A DNA stretch of 14,322 nt, taken from positions 1-14,322 of the forward strand of contig CALKAJ010000252.1 of the NCBI GenBank assembly GCA_937983305.1. The letters run 5' to 3'. How positions within the stretch are numbered: the first letter of the stretch is position 1; each line of letters begins with the position of its first letter. Positions 1 through 6,962 of the stretch are shown here, piece after piece. Both the position numbers and the translations under genes were made by a program. A model generated the notes under the pieces. The model did not search any database. It was not told where the DNA came from and worked only from the letters and a program-made list of their open reading frames with translations. The stretch comes from an uncultured Ignavibacteriota bacterium (GTDB taxonomy: Bacteria; Bacteroidota; Ignavibacteria; Tepidaquicellales; Tepidaquicellaceae).

Positions 1-1
1 T

Positions 2-1135
2 ACGCGGCTGATACATTTTATTGGTAAGGATAATATAATTTTTCATGCGATAGTTTTTCCGGCAATGCTTGAGGCACACGGCGAATATGTTTTGCCGGAG
101 AATGTTCCTGCGAATGAATTTCTGAATTTTGAAGGCGGAAAACTTTCTAAGAGCAAAGGTCACGGAGTGCTTGTGAAGGATGCCGTGAGGGAGTTTAATC
201 CTGATGTAATAAGATATACGCTGGGTTCAAATCTGCCTGAGAATAAGGATTCGGAATTGAACAATGATGATTTTAAAATAAAAAATAATAATGAGCTTGC
301 GGCGATACTTGGAAATTTTGTGAACAGGACGATTGTATTTGCGAAGAATAAGTTTGATAATCTGGTTCCGGAAAGAGGAGATGCGGATGCGGAAGTTCTT
401 GGAGAGGTTGAGAAACTTGCCGGAGTTGTTTCGGAAAATTATGATGAGTACAGATTCCGCGATGCGATTTCATCAACGATGGATATTGCGAGATTTGCGA
501 ATAAGTATTTTAATGATTCGGAGCCGTGGAAGATAATAAAATCGGATAAGGAGAAATGCGGCAGTATTATAAATAACTGTATTCAGATATGCGGCTCGCT
601 TGCAATTGCGATTGCACCTGTATTGCCGTTTACTTCGCAGAAGATTTTGAATGTGCTGAAGCAGGAGAGTTCAATTTTGAAATGGGAAAATATCGGTAAG
701 GCGTTTGTGAAAGATAAAACAGAGCTTGGGGATAATGAGATTTTATTTCCGCAGATTGAGGATAAGCCTGAAGAGAAGGCAGAGGCGGAAGAAGTAAAAG
801 AAGCGGAAGATAATCTGATTGATATAGATTATTTTAAAAAGATTGAGCTGAGAACTGCGGTTATACTTGAATGTGAGCCGGTGCCGAAGAGCAAGAAACT
901 TTTGAAAATTATTTTAAAAGTCGGCGAGAAGAAGAAACAGATAGTTGCAGGAATAGCAGAGCATTATAAACCGGAAGAGCTTATCGGGAAAACTATCGTA
1001 GTTGTAAATAACCTGAAGAAATCGAAGCTGATGGGAGTTGAATCTCACGGAATGCTTCTTGCGGCGAAGAAAGACGGAAAGCTGAAACTTGTTACGCCTG
1101 AAGGTGAAATTGAAGACGGCGGAGATGTAAGTTGA
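2..1135 (+). CDS. metG: Methionyl-tRNA synthetase, 3' part (runs off left edge)
   Basis: Class I aminoacyl-tRNA synthetase that charges tRNA-Met in the cytoplasm. The reading frame is open from base 2, and the residues before the first ATG (base 65) already match the conserved MetRS catalytic core (IHFIGKDN, then FPAML), so that ATG is internal and the true start lies to the left. The 377-residue fragment carries the KMSKS-loop variant KLSKS at residues 47-51 (bases 140-154), which binds ATP. The helical anticodon-binding domain follows (NNDDFKIKNNNEL to about residue 250). Next come an acidic linker rich in Glu and a C-terminal EMAPII/Trbp111-type tRNA-binding domain (about residues 273-377, with KIELRTA and GMLLAA). 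That appended domain is common in bacterial MetRS dimers. The stop lies 3 bp before folP, which suggests cotranscription. Identity is secure; only the 5' extent is unknown. Confidence 0.97.
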   Translation, partial: TRLIHFIGKDNIIFHAIVFPAMLEAHGEYVLPENVPANEFLNFEGGKLSKSKGHGVLVKDAVREFNPDVIRYTLGSNLPENKDSELNNDDFKIKNNNELAAILGNFVNRTIVFAKNKFDNLVPERGDADAEVLGEVEKLAGVVSENYDEYRFRDAISSTMDIARFANKYFNDSEPWKIIKSDKEKCGSIINNCIQICGSLAIAIAPVLPFTSQKILNVLKQESSILKWENIGKAFVKDKTELGDNEILFPQIEDKPEEKAEAEEVKEAEDNLIDIDYFKKIELRTAVILECEPVPKSKKLLKIILKVGEKKKQIVAGIAEHYKPEELIGKTIVVVNNLKKSKLMGVESHGMLLAAKKDGKLKLVTPEGEIEDGGDVS

Positions 1136-1138
1136 GGT

Positions 1139-1987
1139 ATGATTTATAATTTTAAGCATAGAAGATATGATTTTAATGCCCGTAGTTATGTTATGGGCAT
1201 TTTAAATATAACGCCTGATTCTCTTTCAGACGGCGGGAAATATTACGGCGGGAAGGCAGAGATAGATAAGATATTGTTTGATGCGGTTAAGATGCAGAAA
1301 GACGGAGCGGATTTTATTGATATTGGAGGAGAGTCGTCGAGGCCGGGTGCGGAAGAAGTGAGTTTGAGCGAAGAGCTGGAAAGGGTTATACCTGTTATAG
1401 AAAAGCTGAGAGCTGAGATTGATGTTCCGCTTTCAATTGATACTTATAAGAGCGAGGTTGCGGAAGAGGCATTGAAGGCAGGTGCGGAAATTGTGAATGA
1501 TATAAGCGGATTCAGGTTTGATGATAGGATTGCTGAGGTTACTTCGAAATATAATGCGAGCTGTATTCTGATGCATATTAAAGGAACTCCGAAAGATATG
1601 CAAAAGAATCCGGTTTATGAAAATGTTGTTGAGGAGGTATATAGCTATCTGGAAGAATCGGTGAAGATAGCAAGGGATGAAAATATTAAACAGATAATAA
1701 TTGATGCGGGGATTGGGTTTGGGAAAACTTTAAAGCATAATCTCGATTTGATTAATAATCTTGGGAAGTTTTCGGGGCTTGGTTTGCCGGTTTTGATAGG
1801 ATTGTCAAATAAAAGTTTTATAGATAAAATTTTTCCTACAGCAATAGATGAGAGACTTGCGGGTACGATTGCGGGGAATTGCGTTTCGGCATTAAATGGT
1901 GCGAACATTTTTAGAGTTCATAATGTTTTAGAGAATGTAAGAGCTTTGAAAATAACAGATGCAATTAAAGCAGAAAAAAATATTTAA
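1139..1987 (+). CDS. folP: Dihydropteroate synthase
   Basis: Joins para-aminobenzoate to 6-hydroxymethyl-7,8-dihydropterin diphosphate in folate synthesis; cytoplasmic TIM barrel and the sulfonamide target. The 282-residue length matches the family. Visible motifs are NITPDSLSDGG (23-33), GGESSRPG (63-70), SIDT (99-102), NDISG (120-124), DAGIGFGK (189-196), GLSNKS (221-226) and RVHN (259-262). By alignment with E. coli FolP these keep the pterin- and diphosphate-binding residues N23, D101, N120, D189, K225, R259 and H261. Three differences stand out: Leu29 replaces the usual Phe (E. coli F28), Asn224 replaces the Arg of the SRK motif, and RVHD ends in Asn. The ATG is 3 bp after the metG stop, with GAGG just upstream. 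The stop overlaps the copA start by one base (TAATG), so translation is probably coupled. Confidence 0.97.
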   Translation: MIYNFKHRRYDFNARSYVMGILNITPDSLSDGGKYYGGKAEIDKILFDAVKMQKDGADFIDIGGESSRPGAEEVSLSEELERVIPVIEKLRAEIDVPLSIDTYKSEVAEEALKAGAEIVNDISGFRFDDRIAEVTSKYNASCILMHIKGTPKDMQKNPVYENVVEEVYSYLEESVKIARDENIKQIIIDAGIGFGKTLKHNLDLINNLGKFSGLGLPVLIGLSNKSFIDKIFPTAIDERLAGTIAGNCVSALNGANIFRVHNVLENVRALKITDAIKAEKNI

Positions 1988-4224
1988 TGCCCGGAAAAAA
2001 TACAGACATAGAAAAAACAGAGCTTGATATACTTGGAATGGAATGTGTAAATTGTTCGAACAGTATAAAGTCATTCCTCGAAAAGACAAGCGGCATCAGG
2101 TCTGTGACAGTTAATTATACTTCCGAAACAGCAGTTATAGAGTTTAATCCGGATGAAATAAATCTGGAAACGATTAAATCTCATATAAGGCAGCTTGGTT
2201 ATGATGTAGCTGAGGATACAGACGAAGGTTCGATTGAAATGTCGAAGAAAAAAAATCTATTGTTTCAGAAGTATAATCTGATTGTTTCGGCAATTCTTAC
2301 TGCGATAGTAATGGGAATTTCTATGAGCGGACATTTTCATTTTATTTCGTTTCTTCATTTTCCGGAAGAGATTTCTTTTTCGATTCAACTGTTGATAACC
2401 ACAATCGTTGTTTTTGTATGCGGTAAAAAATTTCATACGGGTGCAATTTCGGTTTTCAGGACTTTTAATGCGACAATGGATACAACTATTTCAATGGGAA
2501 CGCTTGCCGCATATTTTTTTAGTTTTGCAGTTTCGATAAATCTTTTGTTAAAGCTCAATATTGACGTTCTTAATAATGTTCACGAAGTATATTTCGAGAC
2601 TGCTTCAATGATAATAACACTGGTGCTGACCGGTAATTATCTGGAAGCGGTATTGAAATCAAAAACGCAATCATCAATAAACAAGCTGAAAGGTTTGCAG
2701 GCAAAAGAAGTACTGGTGATAAGGGATAATGCTGAAATATTGATTCCATTCCGGAAAGTAAGGATAGGAGATATTGTGGTTTTGAAAGCGGGAGATAAGA
2801 TTCCCGTTGAAGGAGAGATTATAGAAGGAATTTGCGTGGTTGATGAATCGGCTATGACCGGAGAGAGTAAGCCTGTTGAAAAAATAATTGGAGAGAATTT
2901 AATCAGCGGTTCGATTTTAATTAATGGTGCGGTAAAAATAAAAGCAGGTAATGTTGGGAAGGATACGATGCTTTCCAAAGTGATTTCGCTTGTGAAAGAT
3001 GCATCGAACTCAAAGCCAAAGATTCAAAGGATTGCGGATAAAGTTTCGGCAATATTTGTTCCTGCAGTAATTATATTTGCGGTATTAACTTTTCTGTACT
3101 GGTTTTTAATAGACGGCTCTTCATTAAGCCGTTCACTTATTTTTTCCGTTTCGGTACTTGTAGTTGCCTGCCCCTGTGCACTCGGATTGGCGGCACCGAT
3201 GGCTGTTGTAATTGGCATTGGCAGAGCGGCAGAATCGGGAATACTTTTTAACAATGTTGAAGCAATTGAAAAGATGAATAAACTTGATACGATATGTTTT
3301 GATAAAACGGGAACACTTACGAGCGGAGAGATGAAAATTCTTGATGTTTATCCAGAAAAGGATTTTAACAAAGATGAAGTGCTGCTATACACGGCTTCGC
3401 TTGAGAAACATTCGAATCATCCGATAGCAAAATCTTTAAGTCAGTTTATAGCCGAAAAAAATATTAAACCTTTTGACGATGTAGAAAATGTTGTTAATGA
3501 ACACGGGATGGGAATTTCAGGTAAGGTAAAAGGAAAAGAAATTCTTATCGGGAATGAAAGAATGTTTTCGGAGAAAAATATAAAAATTAATTCAATACCG
3601 GACTACAAAGGGATTACGCTTTTTATCGGAATTGATAAATCATTAGCGGGAATAATTGTTTTTGAAGATGAGCTGAAGTCAAATGCTTTGGACACAATAG
3701 AAAGATTGCGGGAGCTGAACAAAGAGATATTTATGATATCAGGCGACAGCGAAGAAGTTGCAAAGGAGATTGCGGATAAACTGAAAATCGAAAAGTTTTC
3801 GTTTAAAACTCTTCCTGACGGAAAAGAAAAAATTATTTCAGGGTTGCAATCCGAAGGTAAGAAGGTGGCAATGATTGGTGACGGGATAAATGATGCTCCG
3901 TCTCTTGCAAGGGCGGATGTAGGAATTGCAATAGGTACGGGGCAGGATATTGCATTAGATACTGCCGATGTGATTTTAGTAAAAGGCAACCTGAATAATA
4001 TAATTAAGGCGATTAATATTTCAGCAAAGACAGTTTCAATTATTAAGCAGAACTTTTTCTGGGCATTTTTTTATAACGCACTTGCAATACCGCTTGCGGC
4101 GGGAGTTTTAGCCCCTTGGGGTATTTATATATCCCCTATTATGGCGGCGATGTTTATGGCATTCAGCGACATAGTAACAGTTATGTTAAATTCACTTAGA
4201 TTAAAAACAGTAAACATAAATTAA
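1987..4224 (+). CDS. copA: Copper-exporting P1B-type ATPase
   Basis: Inner-membrane pump that exports Cu+ from the cytoplasm using ATP. The 745 residues show, in order: one N-terminal HMA domain with GMECVNC (17-23), a His-containing loop (GHFHF near 115-119), an actuator domain with TGES (291-294), the membrane metal site CPC (395-397), the phosphorylation motif DKTGT (439-443; Asp439 is the phospho-acceptor), the HP motif (H478-P479) and the hinge GDGINDAP (631-638). The last two membrane helices carry YNALAIP (696-702) and MAFSD (724-728). CPC plus YN plus M-x-x-S is the Cu+ (P1B-1) pattern, but the last position is Asp728 where the family normally has a second Ser. It starts on the last base of the folP stop and is followed 9 bp later by an HMA lipoprotein gene. 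Silver transport is also possible; no regulator such as CueR or CsoR is present here. Confidence 0.95.
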   Translation: MPGKNTDIEKTELDILGMECVNCSNSIKSFLEKTSGIRSVTVNYTSETAVIEFNPDEINLETIKSHIRQLGYDVAEDTDEGSIEMSKKKNLLFQKYNLIVSAILTAIVMGISMSGHFHFISFLHFPEEISFSIQLLITTIVVFVCGKKFHTGAISVFRTFNATMDTTISMGTLAAYFFSFAVSINLLLKLNIDVLNNVHEVYFETASMIITLVLTGNYLEAVLKSKTQSSINKLKGLQAKEVLVIRDNAEILIPFRKVRIGDIVVLKAGDKIPVEGEIIEGICVVDESAMTGESKPVEKIIGENLISGSILINGAVKIKAGNVGKDTMLSKVISLVKDASNSKPKIQRIADKVSAIFVPAVIIFAVLTFLYWFLIDGSSLSRSLIFSVSVLVVACPCALGLAAPMAVVIGIGRAAESGILFNNVEAIEKMNKLDTICFDKTGTLTSGEMKILDVYPEKDFNKDEVLLYTASLEKHSNHPIAKSLSQFIAEKNIKPFDDVENVVNEHGMGISGKVKGKEILIGNERMFSEKNIKINSIPDYKGITLFIGIDKSLAGIIVFEDELKSNALDTIERLRELNKEIFMISGDSEEVAKEIADKLKIEKFSFKTLPDGKEKIISGLQSEGKKVAMIGDGINDAPSLARADVGIAIGTGQDIALDTADVILVKGNLNNIIKAINISAKTVSIIKQNFFWAFFYNALAIPLAAGVLAPWGIYISPIMAAMFMAFSDIVTVMLNSLRLKTVNIN

Positions 4225-4233
4225 AAAAATATT

Positions 4234-4602
4234 ATGAAAAAAATTACACTTGTTTTAGTATTTGCAATTCTTCCGCTTTTTATTTTAAACTGCGGGAAAG
4301 AAAATAATAACACTTCCAATAACAAGGAAATGAAAAGTGATACCTCAACAGTAAAAAGAACCGACCTTAATGCCGGCGGAGAAAATGTTTCTACAGTAGA
4401 ATTCAAATGCGACGGTATGACCTGCGCAGGCTGTGAAAAAACCATTACAAAAAGCGTCAAGAATCTTGACGGTATAAAAGATATAATTGCAGATTTTAAA
4501 ACAAAGACAGTTAAAATTGCTTTTGATTCAACAAAATCAGATATAACCACAATAGAGAAATCAATAAACGATGTTAAATATAAAACCGAAAGAGTAAAAT
4601 GA
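4234..4602 (+). CDS. Lipoprotein with heavy-metal-associated (HMA) domain
   Basis: A 122-residue protein, probably an extracytoplasmic copper-binding partner of CopA. Residues 1-19 look like a lipoprotein signal: two Lys, a hydrophobic core and a lipobox-like ILNC with Cys20 as the lipidated residue. Asn just before the Cys is atypical, so lipidation is likely rather than certain. A low-complexity Asn/Lys/Ser/Thr linker (22-50) is followed by one HMA domain (about 54-122) with GMTCAGC; Cys64 and Cys67 would bind Cu+ or a similar soft metal. Unlike cytosolic CopZ chaperones, this one would sit outside the inner membrane, so it could receive or buffer exported metal. It follows copA by 9 bp and overlaps the methyltransferase by 4 bp (ATGA). 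Role inferred from domain and context. Confidence 0.85.
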   Translation: MKKITLVLVFAILPLFILNCGKENNNTSNNKEMKSDTSTVKRTDLNAGGENVSTVEFKCDGMTCAGCEKTITKSVKNLDGIKDIIADFKTKTVKIAFDSTKSDITTIEKSINDVKYKTERVK

Positions 4603-5285
4603 CGGAAAAAGTTGATTTTGATAAATATGCCGATGAATACGAAAAAACACTGACGGAAGATTTGGCATTCTTCGGTGAAGAGAGCGGATATTTCGCTGAT
4701 TATAAAATTAAAATTGTAAAAGAAAAACTGCCTTCCAATCCGGCTAAGATACTTGACTTCGGATGCGGAATAGGCAGGAATCTTGAGTTCTTCAAAAAAT
4801 ATTTTCCCGATTCTCAGATATATGCTTGTGATATATCCGCAAAGAGTATAGAAATTGCCGGGAAGAAAAATCCGGAAGTTAATTTTTTTCTGATAACCGA
4901 AGAAAATATTTCAAAACATTCAGATACCTTTGATTTAATTTTCACTTCCTGCGTTTTTCACCATATAGAGCCTGAGAAACGAAAAGGGTCGTCATCTTAT
5001 ATTTTTAATATGCTTAAAGCAGGAGGATACTTCTTTAACTTTGAACATAATCCGTATAACCCGGTTACTTTAAAAATAGTGAAAGATTGTGTATGGGATG
5101 CCGATGCGATATTGCTGCAACCAAAGGAAACAATGGGACTTGCATCGGGTTCAGGTTTAGAAGTAATAGAAAAGAAATATACTCTTTTCTTCCCTGCATT
5201 TTTGAAATTTCTGAGATTTATTGAGAAAATAATATGGTGGCTGCCAATGGGCGGTCAATATTACGTTATTGCAAAAAAGAATTAA
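4599..5285 (+). CDS. Class I SAM-dependent methyltransferase
   Basis: A 228-residue Rossmann-fold methyltransferase with unknown substrate. Motif I is ILDFGCGIGRN (51-61), which binds S-adenosylmethionine. The acidic residue ending strand 2 is Asp78 (YACDIS), and FDLIFTSCVFHHIEP (111-125) covers the strand-4 region. The C-terminal third has EHNPYNPVT and a hydrophobic, Trp-rich end (FFPAFLKFLRFIEKIIWWLP) without a clear membrane span. Proteins of this shape often lie in polysaccharide or lipid-carrier glycosylation clusters, and here the neighbour on the opposite strand is such a cluster. The start overlaps the stop of the HMA lipoprotein gene (ATGA), so the gene is transcribed with copA. Its stop overlaps the convergent GT2 stop. 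I see no conserved Cys pattern that would suggest an ArsM-type metalloid methyltransferase. The fold is confident, the substrate is not. Confidence 0.85.
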   Translation: MTEKVDFDKYADEYEKTLTEDLAFFGEESGYFADYKIKIVKEKLPSNPAKILDFGCGIGRNLEFFKKYFPDSQIYACDISAKSIEIAGKKNPEVNFFLITEENISKHSDTFDLIFTSCVFHHIEPEKRKGSSSYIFNMLKAGGYFFNFEHNPYNPVTLKIVKDCVWDADAILLQPKETMGLASGSGLEVIEKKYTLFFPAFLKFLRFIEKIIWWLPMGGQYYVIAKKN

Positions 5286-6016
5286 TCGTCGAAGTTAACT
5301 TTTTTAAGCTCTTCACCGTATTTCTTTTTAAAAGCAATAATTTCTTTGATTGTTCTTAAAATGACTGACGGTCTTGCTCCGGTTGAAATTCCGTCAACAC
5401 GCGGCAAATGTTTAACGCCAAGTTCTGTTGATGTATAGCCGAGTAATTTTGCTTTAAGCATAATTTCGGCATCTATAAAAGCATCAATTGATTCGATTTT
5501 AATTTTTTTGAATAAATCGGTTTTGAAAAGTTTAAAGGCGCAATCAATATCCCAGTAACGAATACCGAATAACATTTTAAGAACATAGTTATAACTTAAT
5601 GAAGTGAATTTTCTCCATAATGAATATTGTTTCGATTTTCTGTATCCTACAACAATATCGGTAAAGGGTATTAAGGCAATAAATTTTTTAAGCTCATCAA
5701 GGTCAAATTGATTATCGCCATCCGAGTAGAAAACGTAATCCATCTTAGCATTTACAAAGCCGTCTCTTAATGTTGCACCGTAGCCCATATTTTTTTCGTG
5801 GTGAATGACACGAACTTTTTCAAATTCAGCGGCAAGACTATCGGCAACTTCACCTGTTTTATCGGGACTTCCGTCTTCGATAACGATGACTTCATAATCT
5901 TTCAATCTGAGCTCTTCAAGAACCTCAACGGCTTTTCTTACTACTTTGCCAATATTCCCTTCATCATAATATGCCGGGAAAAATGCTGTTACTGAGAAAT
6001 TTGAATTGTCGGACAT
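5282..6016 (-). CDS. GT2 glycosyltransferase, polyprenyl-phosphate (DPM1-like) type
   Basis: A 244-residue GT-A fold family 2 enzyme, likely moving a sugar from a nucleotide donor to a polyprenyl phosphate on the cytoplasmic side of the membrane. Visible features are the N-terminal strand with PAYYDEGNI (14-22), VIEDGSPD (45-52), NMGYGATLRDG (76-86), the metal-binding DGD (99-101, in YSDGDNQFD), DCAFKLF (158-164), the acceptor-site acid region DAEIMLKA (182-189) and HLPRVDGIST (203-212). Length and order match dolichol-phosphate mannose synthase-like enzymes. It lacks the C-terminal membrane helices of ArnC or GtrB relatives. ATG lies 3 bp after the epimerase stop, with AGGAA directly against it. 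It is the last gene of the minus-strand block and overlaps the methyltransferase stop by 4 bp. The donor sugar cannot be read from sequence. Confidence 0.92.
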   Translation of the reverse strand: MSDNSNFSVTAFFPAYYDEGNIGKVVRKAVEVLEELRLKDYEVIVIEDGSPDKTGEVADSLAAEFEKVRVIHHEKNMGYGATLRDGFVNAKMDYVFYSDGDNQFDLDELKKFIALIPFTDIVVGYRKSKQYSLWRKFTSLSYNYVLKMLFGIRYWDIDCAFKLFKTDLFKKIKIESIDAFIDAEIMLKAKLLGYTSTELGVKHLPRVDGISTGARPSVILRTIKEIIAFKKKYGEELKKVNFDD

Positions 6017-6019
6017 TTC

Positions 6020-6958
6020 CTATTTTTTTAAGACTGTTTTTAAATAATCGTACGTTATCCGGATTCCCTGCTCTATACCTGTTTCCGGTTTCCAGTTTAA
6101 TTCATTTTTTAATAATTTCACATCAAGAATATTCACGGGTACGTCAACATCCCTTCCCTTCTGATATCTTACTTTTGGCGTTAATCCGGTTTGCCGGTTA
6201 ATTTTAACAAGAATTTCGTTCAGGGAATAGCCTATGCCGGAACCTAAATTATATACGTTGCTTGGAGTTTTTTTATTGATTGATTTATTAATCGCCTTGA
6301 CTACATCTTTGATATAAATATAATCACGAGTTACTTCTCCGTCTCCCCAGATTTCAATGGTTTCCTTATTAATCATTTTCTTAAGGAATACAGGTATTAC
6401 TCCCTGCGCAACAAAGGGATTTTGTCTTTCGCCGTAAGGATTCGACAACCTGAAGACATTATAATCAAGATTGTAGAGTTTATTGTACATAAATAAATAA
6501 TCTTCAATCGTTTTTTTAATGATTCCATAAGAACATATTGGTCTTCTGTGGTGAGATTCTTTAATTGGTAGCTCTTCGGGAATTCCATATACGGTGCCGC
6601 CAGATGAAATAAAAATTACTTTTTCAATTTTATGTTTAACACATTCGCCAAGCAATCTTAATGTTGATATTAAATTTGTTTCAGCATCGTAAACAGGATT
6701 TTGATTGGAAGAAGCAGGAAGGGTTGAGCTTACAAGATGAAAAACTATTCCGGCATGTTTGATAGAATCTTTTAATTCAATCTCATTATGAAAATCGCCT
6801 TCAATAACTTTAATTTTTTTTCCGAGATGCGAAATATTTCTTTTATCAAAATTCAGCTTATCGAAAATCGTAACATCATAACCTTCGGCAATAAGTCCTT
6901 CGGTTATATGCGAGCCTATAAATCCGCCTCCGCCATATATAATGGTCTTCTTGTTCAT
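6020..6958 (-). CDS. NAD-dependent sugar-nucleotide epimerase/dehydratase (extended SDR)
   Basis: A 312-residue extended short-chain dehydrogenase acting on nucleotide sugars in the cytoplasm. The nucleotide-binding loop GGGGFIGSH (9-17) fits GxxGxxG. Asp33 at the end of the second strand (TIFDK) favours NAD over NADP. The catalytic part shows SSGGTVYG (118-125) and Y144-x-x-x-K148. NPYGERQ (about 173-179) and GDGEVTRDYIYIKDV (about 205-219) are typical of UDP-glucose 4-epimerase and UDP-glucuronate epimerase relatives. I cannot tell epimerase from decarboxylase or dehydratase activity. It sits 4 bp after the membrane glycosyltransferase and 3 bp before the GT2, so it probably supplies the activated sugar used by its neighbours. 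Confidence 0.93.
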   Translation of the reverse strand: MNKKTIIYGGGGFIGSHITEGLIAEGYDVTIFDKLNFDKRNISHLGKKIKVIEGDFHNEIELKDSIKHAGIVFHLVSSTLPASSNQNPVYDAETNLISTLRLLGECVKHKIEKVIFISSGGTVYGIPEELPIKESHHRRPICSYGIIKKTIEDYLFMYNKLYNLDYNVFRLSNPYGERQNPFVAQGVIPVFLKKMINKETIEIWGDGEVTRDYIYIKDVVKAINKSINKKTPSNVYNLGSGIGYSLNEILVKINRQTGLTPKVRYQKGRDVDVPVNILDVKLLKNELNWKPETGIEQGIRITYDYLKTVLKK

Positions 6959-6962
6959 ATTT

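Noticed and set aside
65..67. ATG at 65 as the start of metG
   Set aside because: The frame is open to base 2 and the residues before it match the MetRS core, so the gene is cut by the window edge.
2637..3989. Minus-strand open frames opposite copA (2637-2978, 3024-3254, 3603-3989)
   Set aside because: They are Ser/Ile/Pro-rich mirror translations of copA codons, with no motif or start signal.
4221..4550. Minus-strand open frame opposite the HMA lipoprotein gene
   Set aside because: Hydrophobic reverse image of a Lys/Glu/Asn-rich gene; the plus-strand frame has a signal peptide and HMA domain.
4599..5285. Metalloid methyltransferase working with the copper genes
   Set aside because: No ArsM-like Cys set is seen, and the C-terminal half resembles glycan-cluster methyltransferases.
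5292..5301. AAGTTAACTT palindrome followed by T residues as a terminator
   Set aside because: A perfect palindrome with no loop cannot form a normal hairpin, and it lies inside the GT2 coding sequence.
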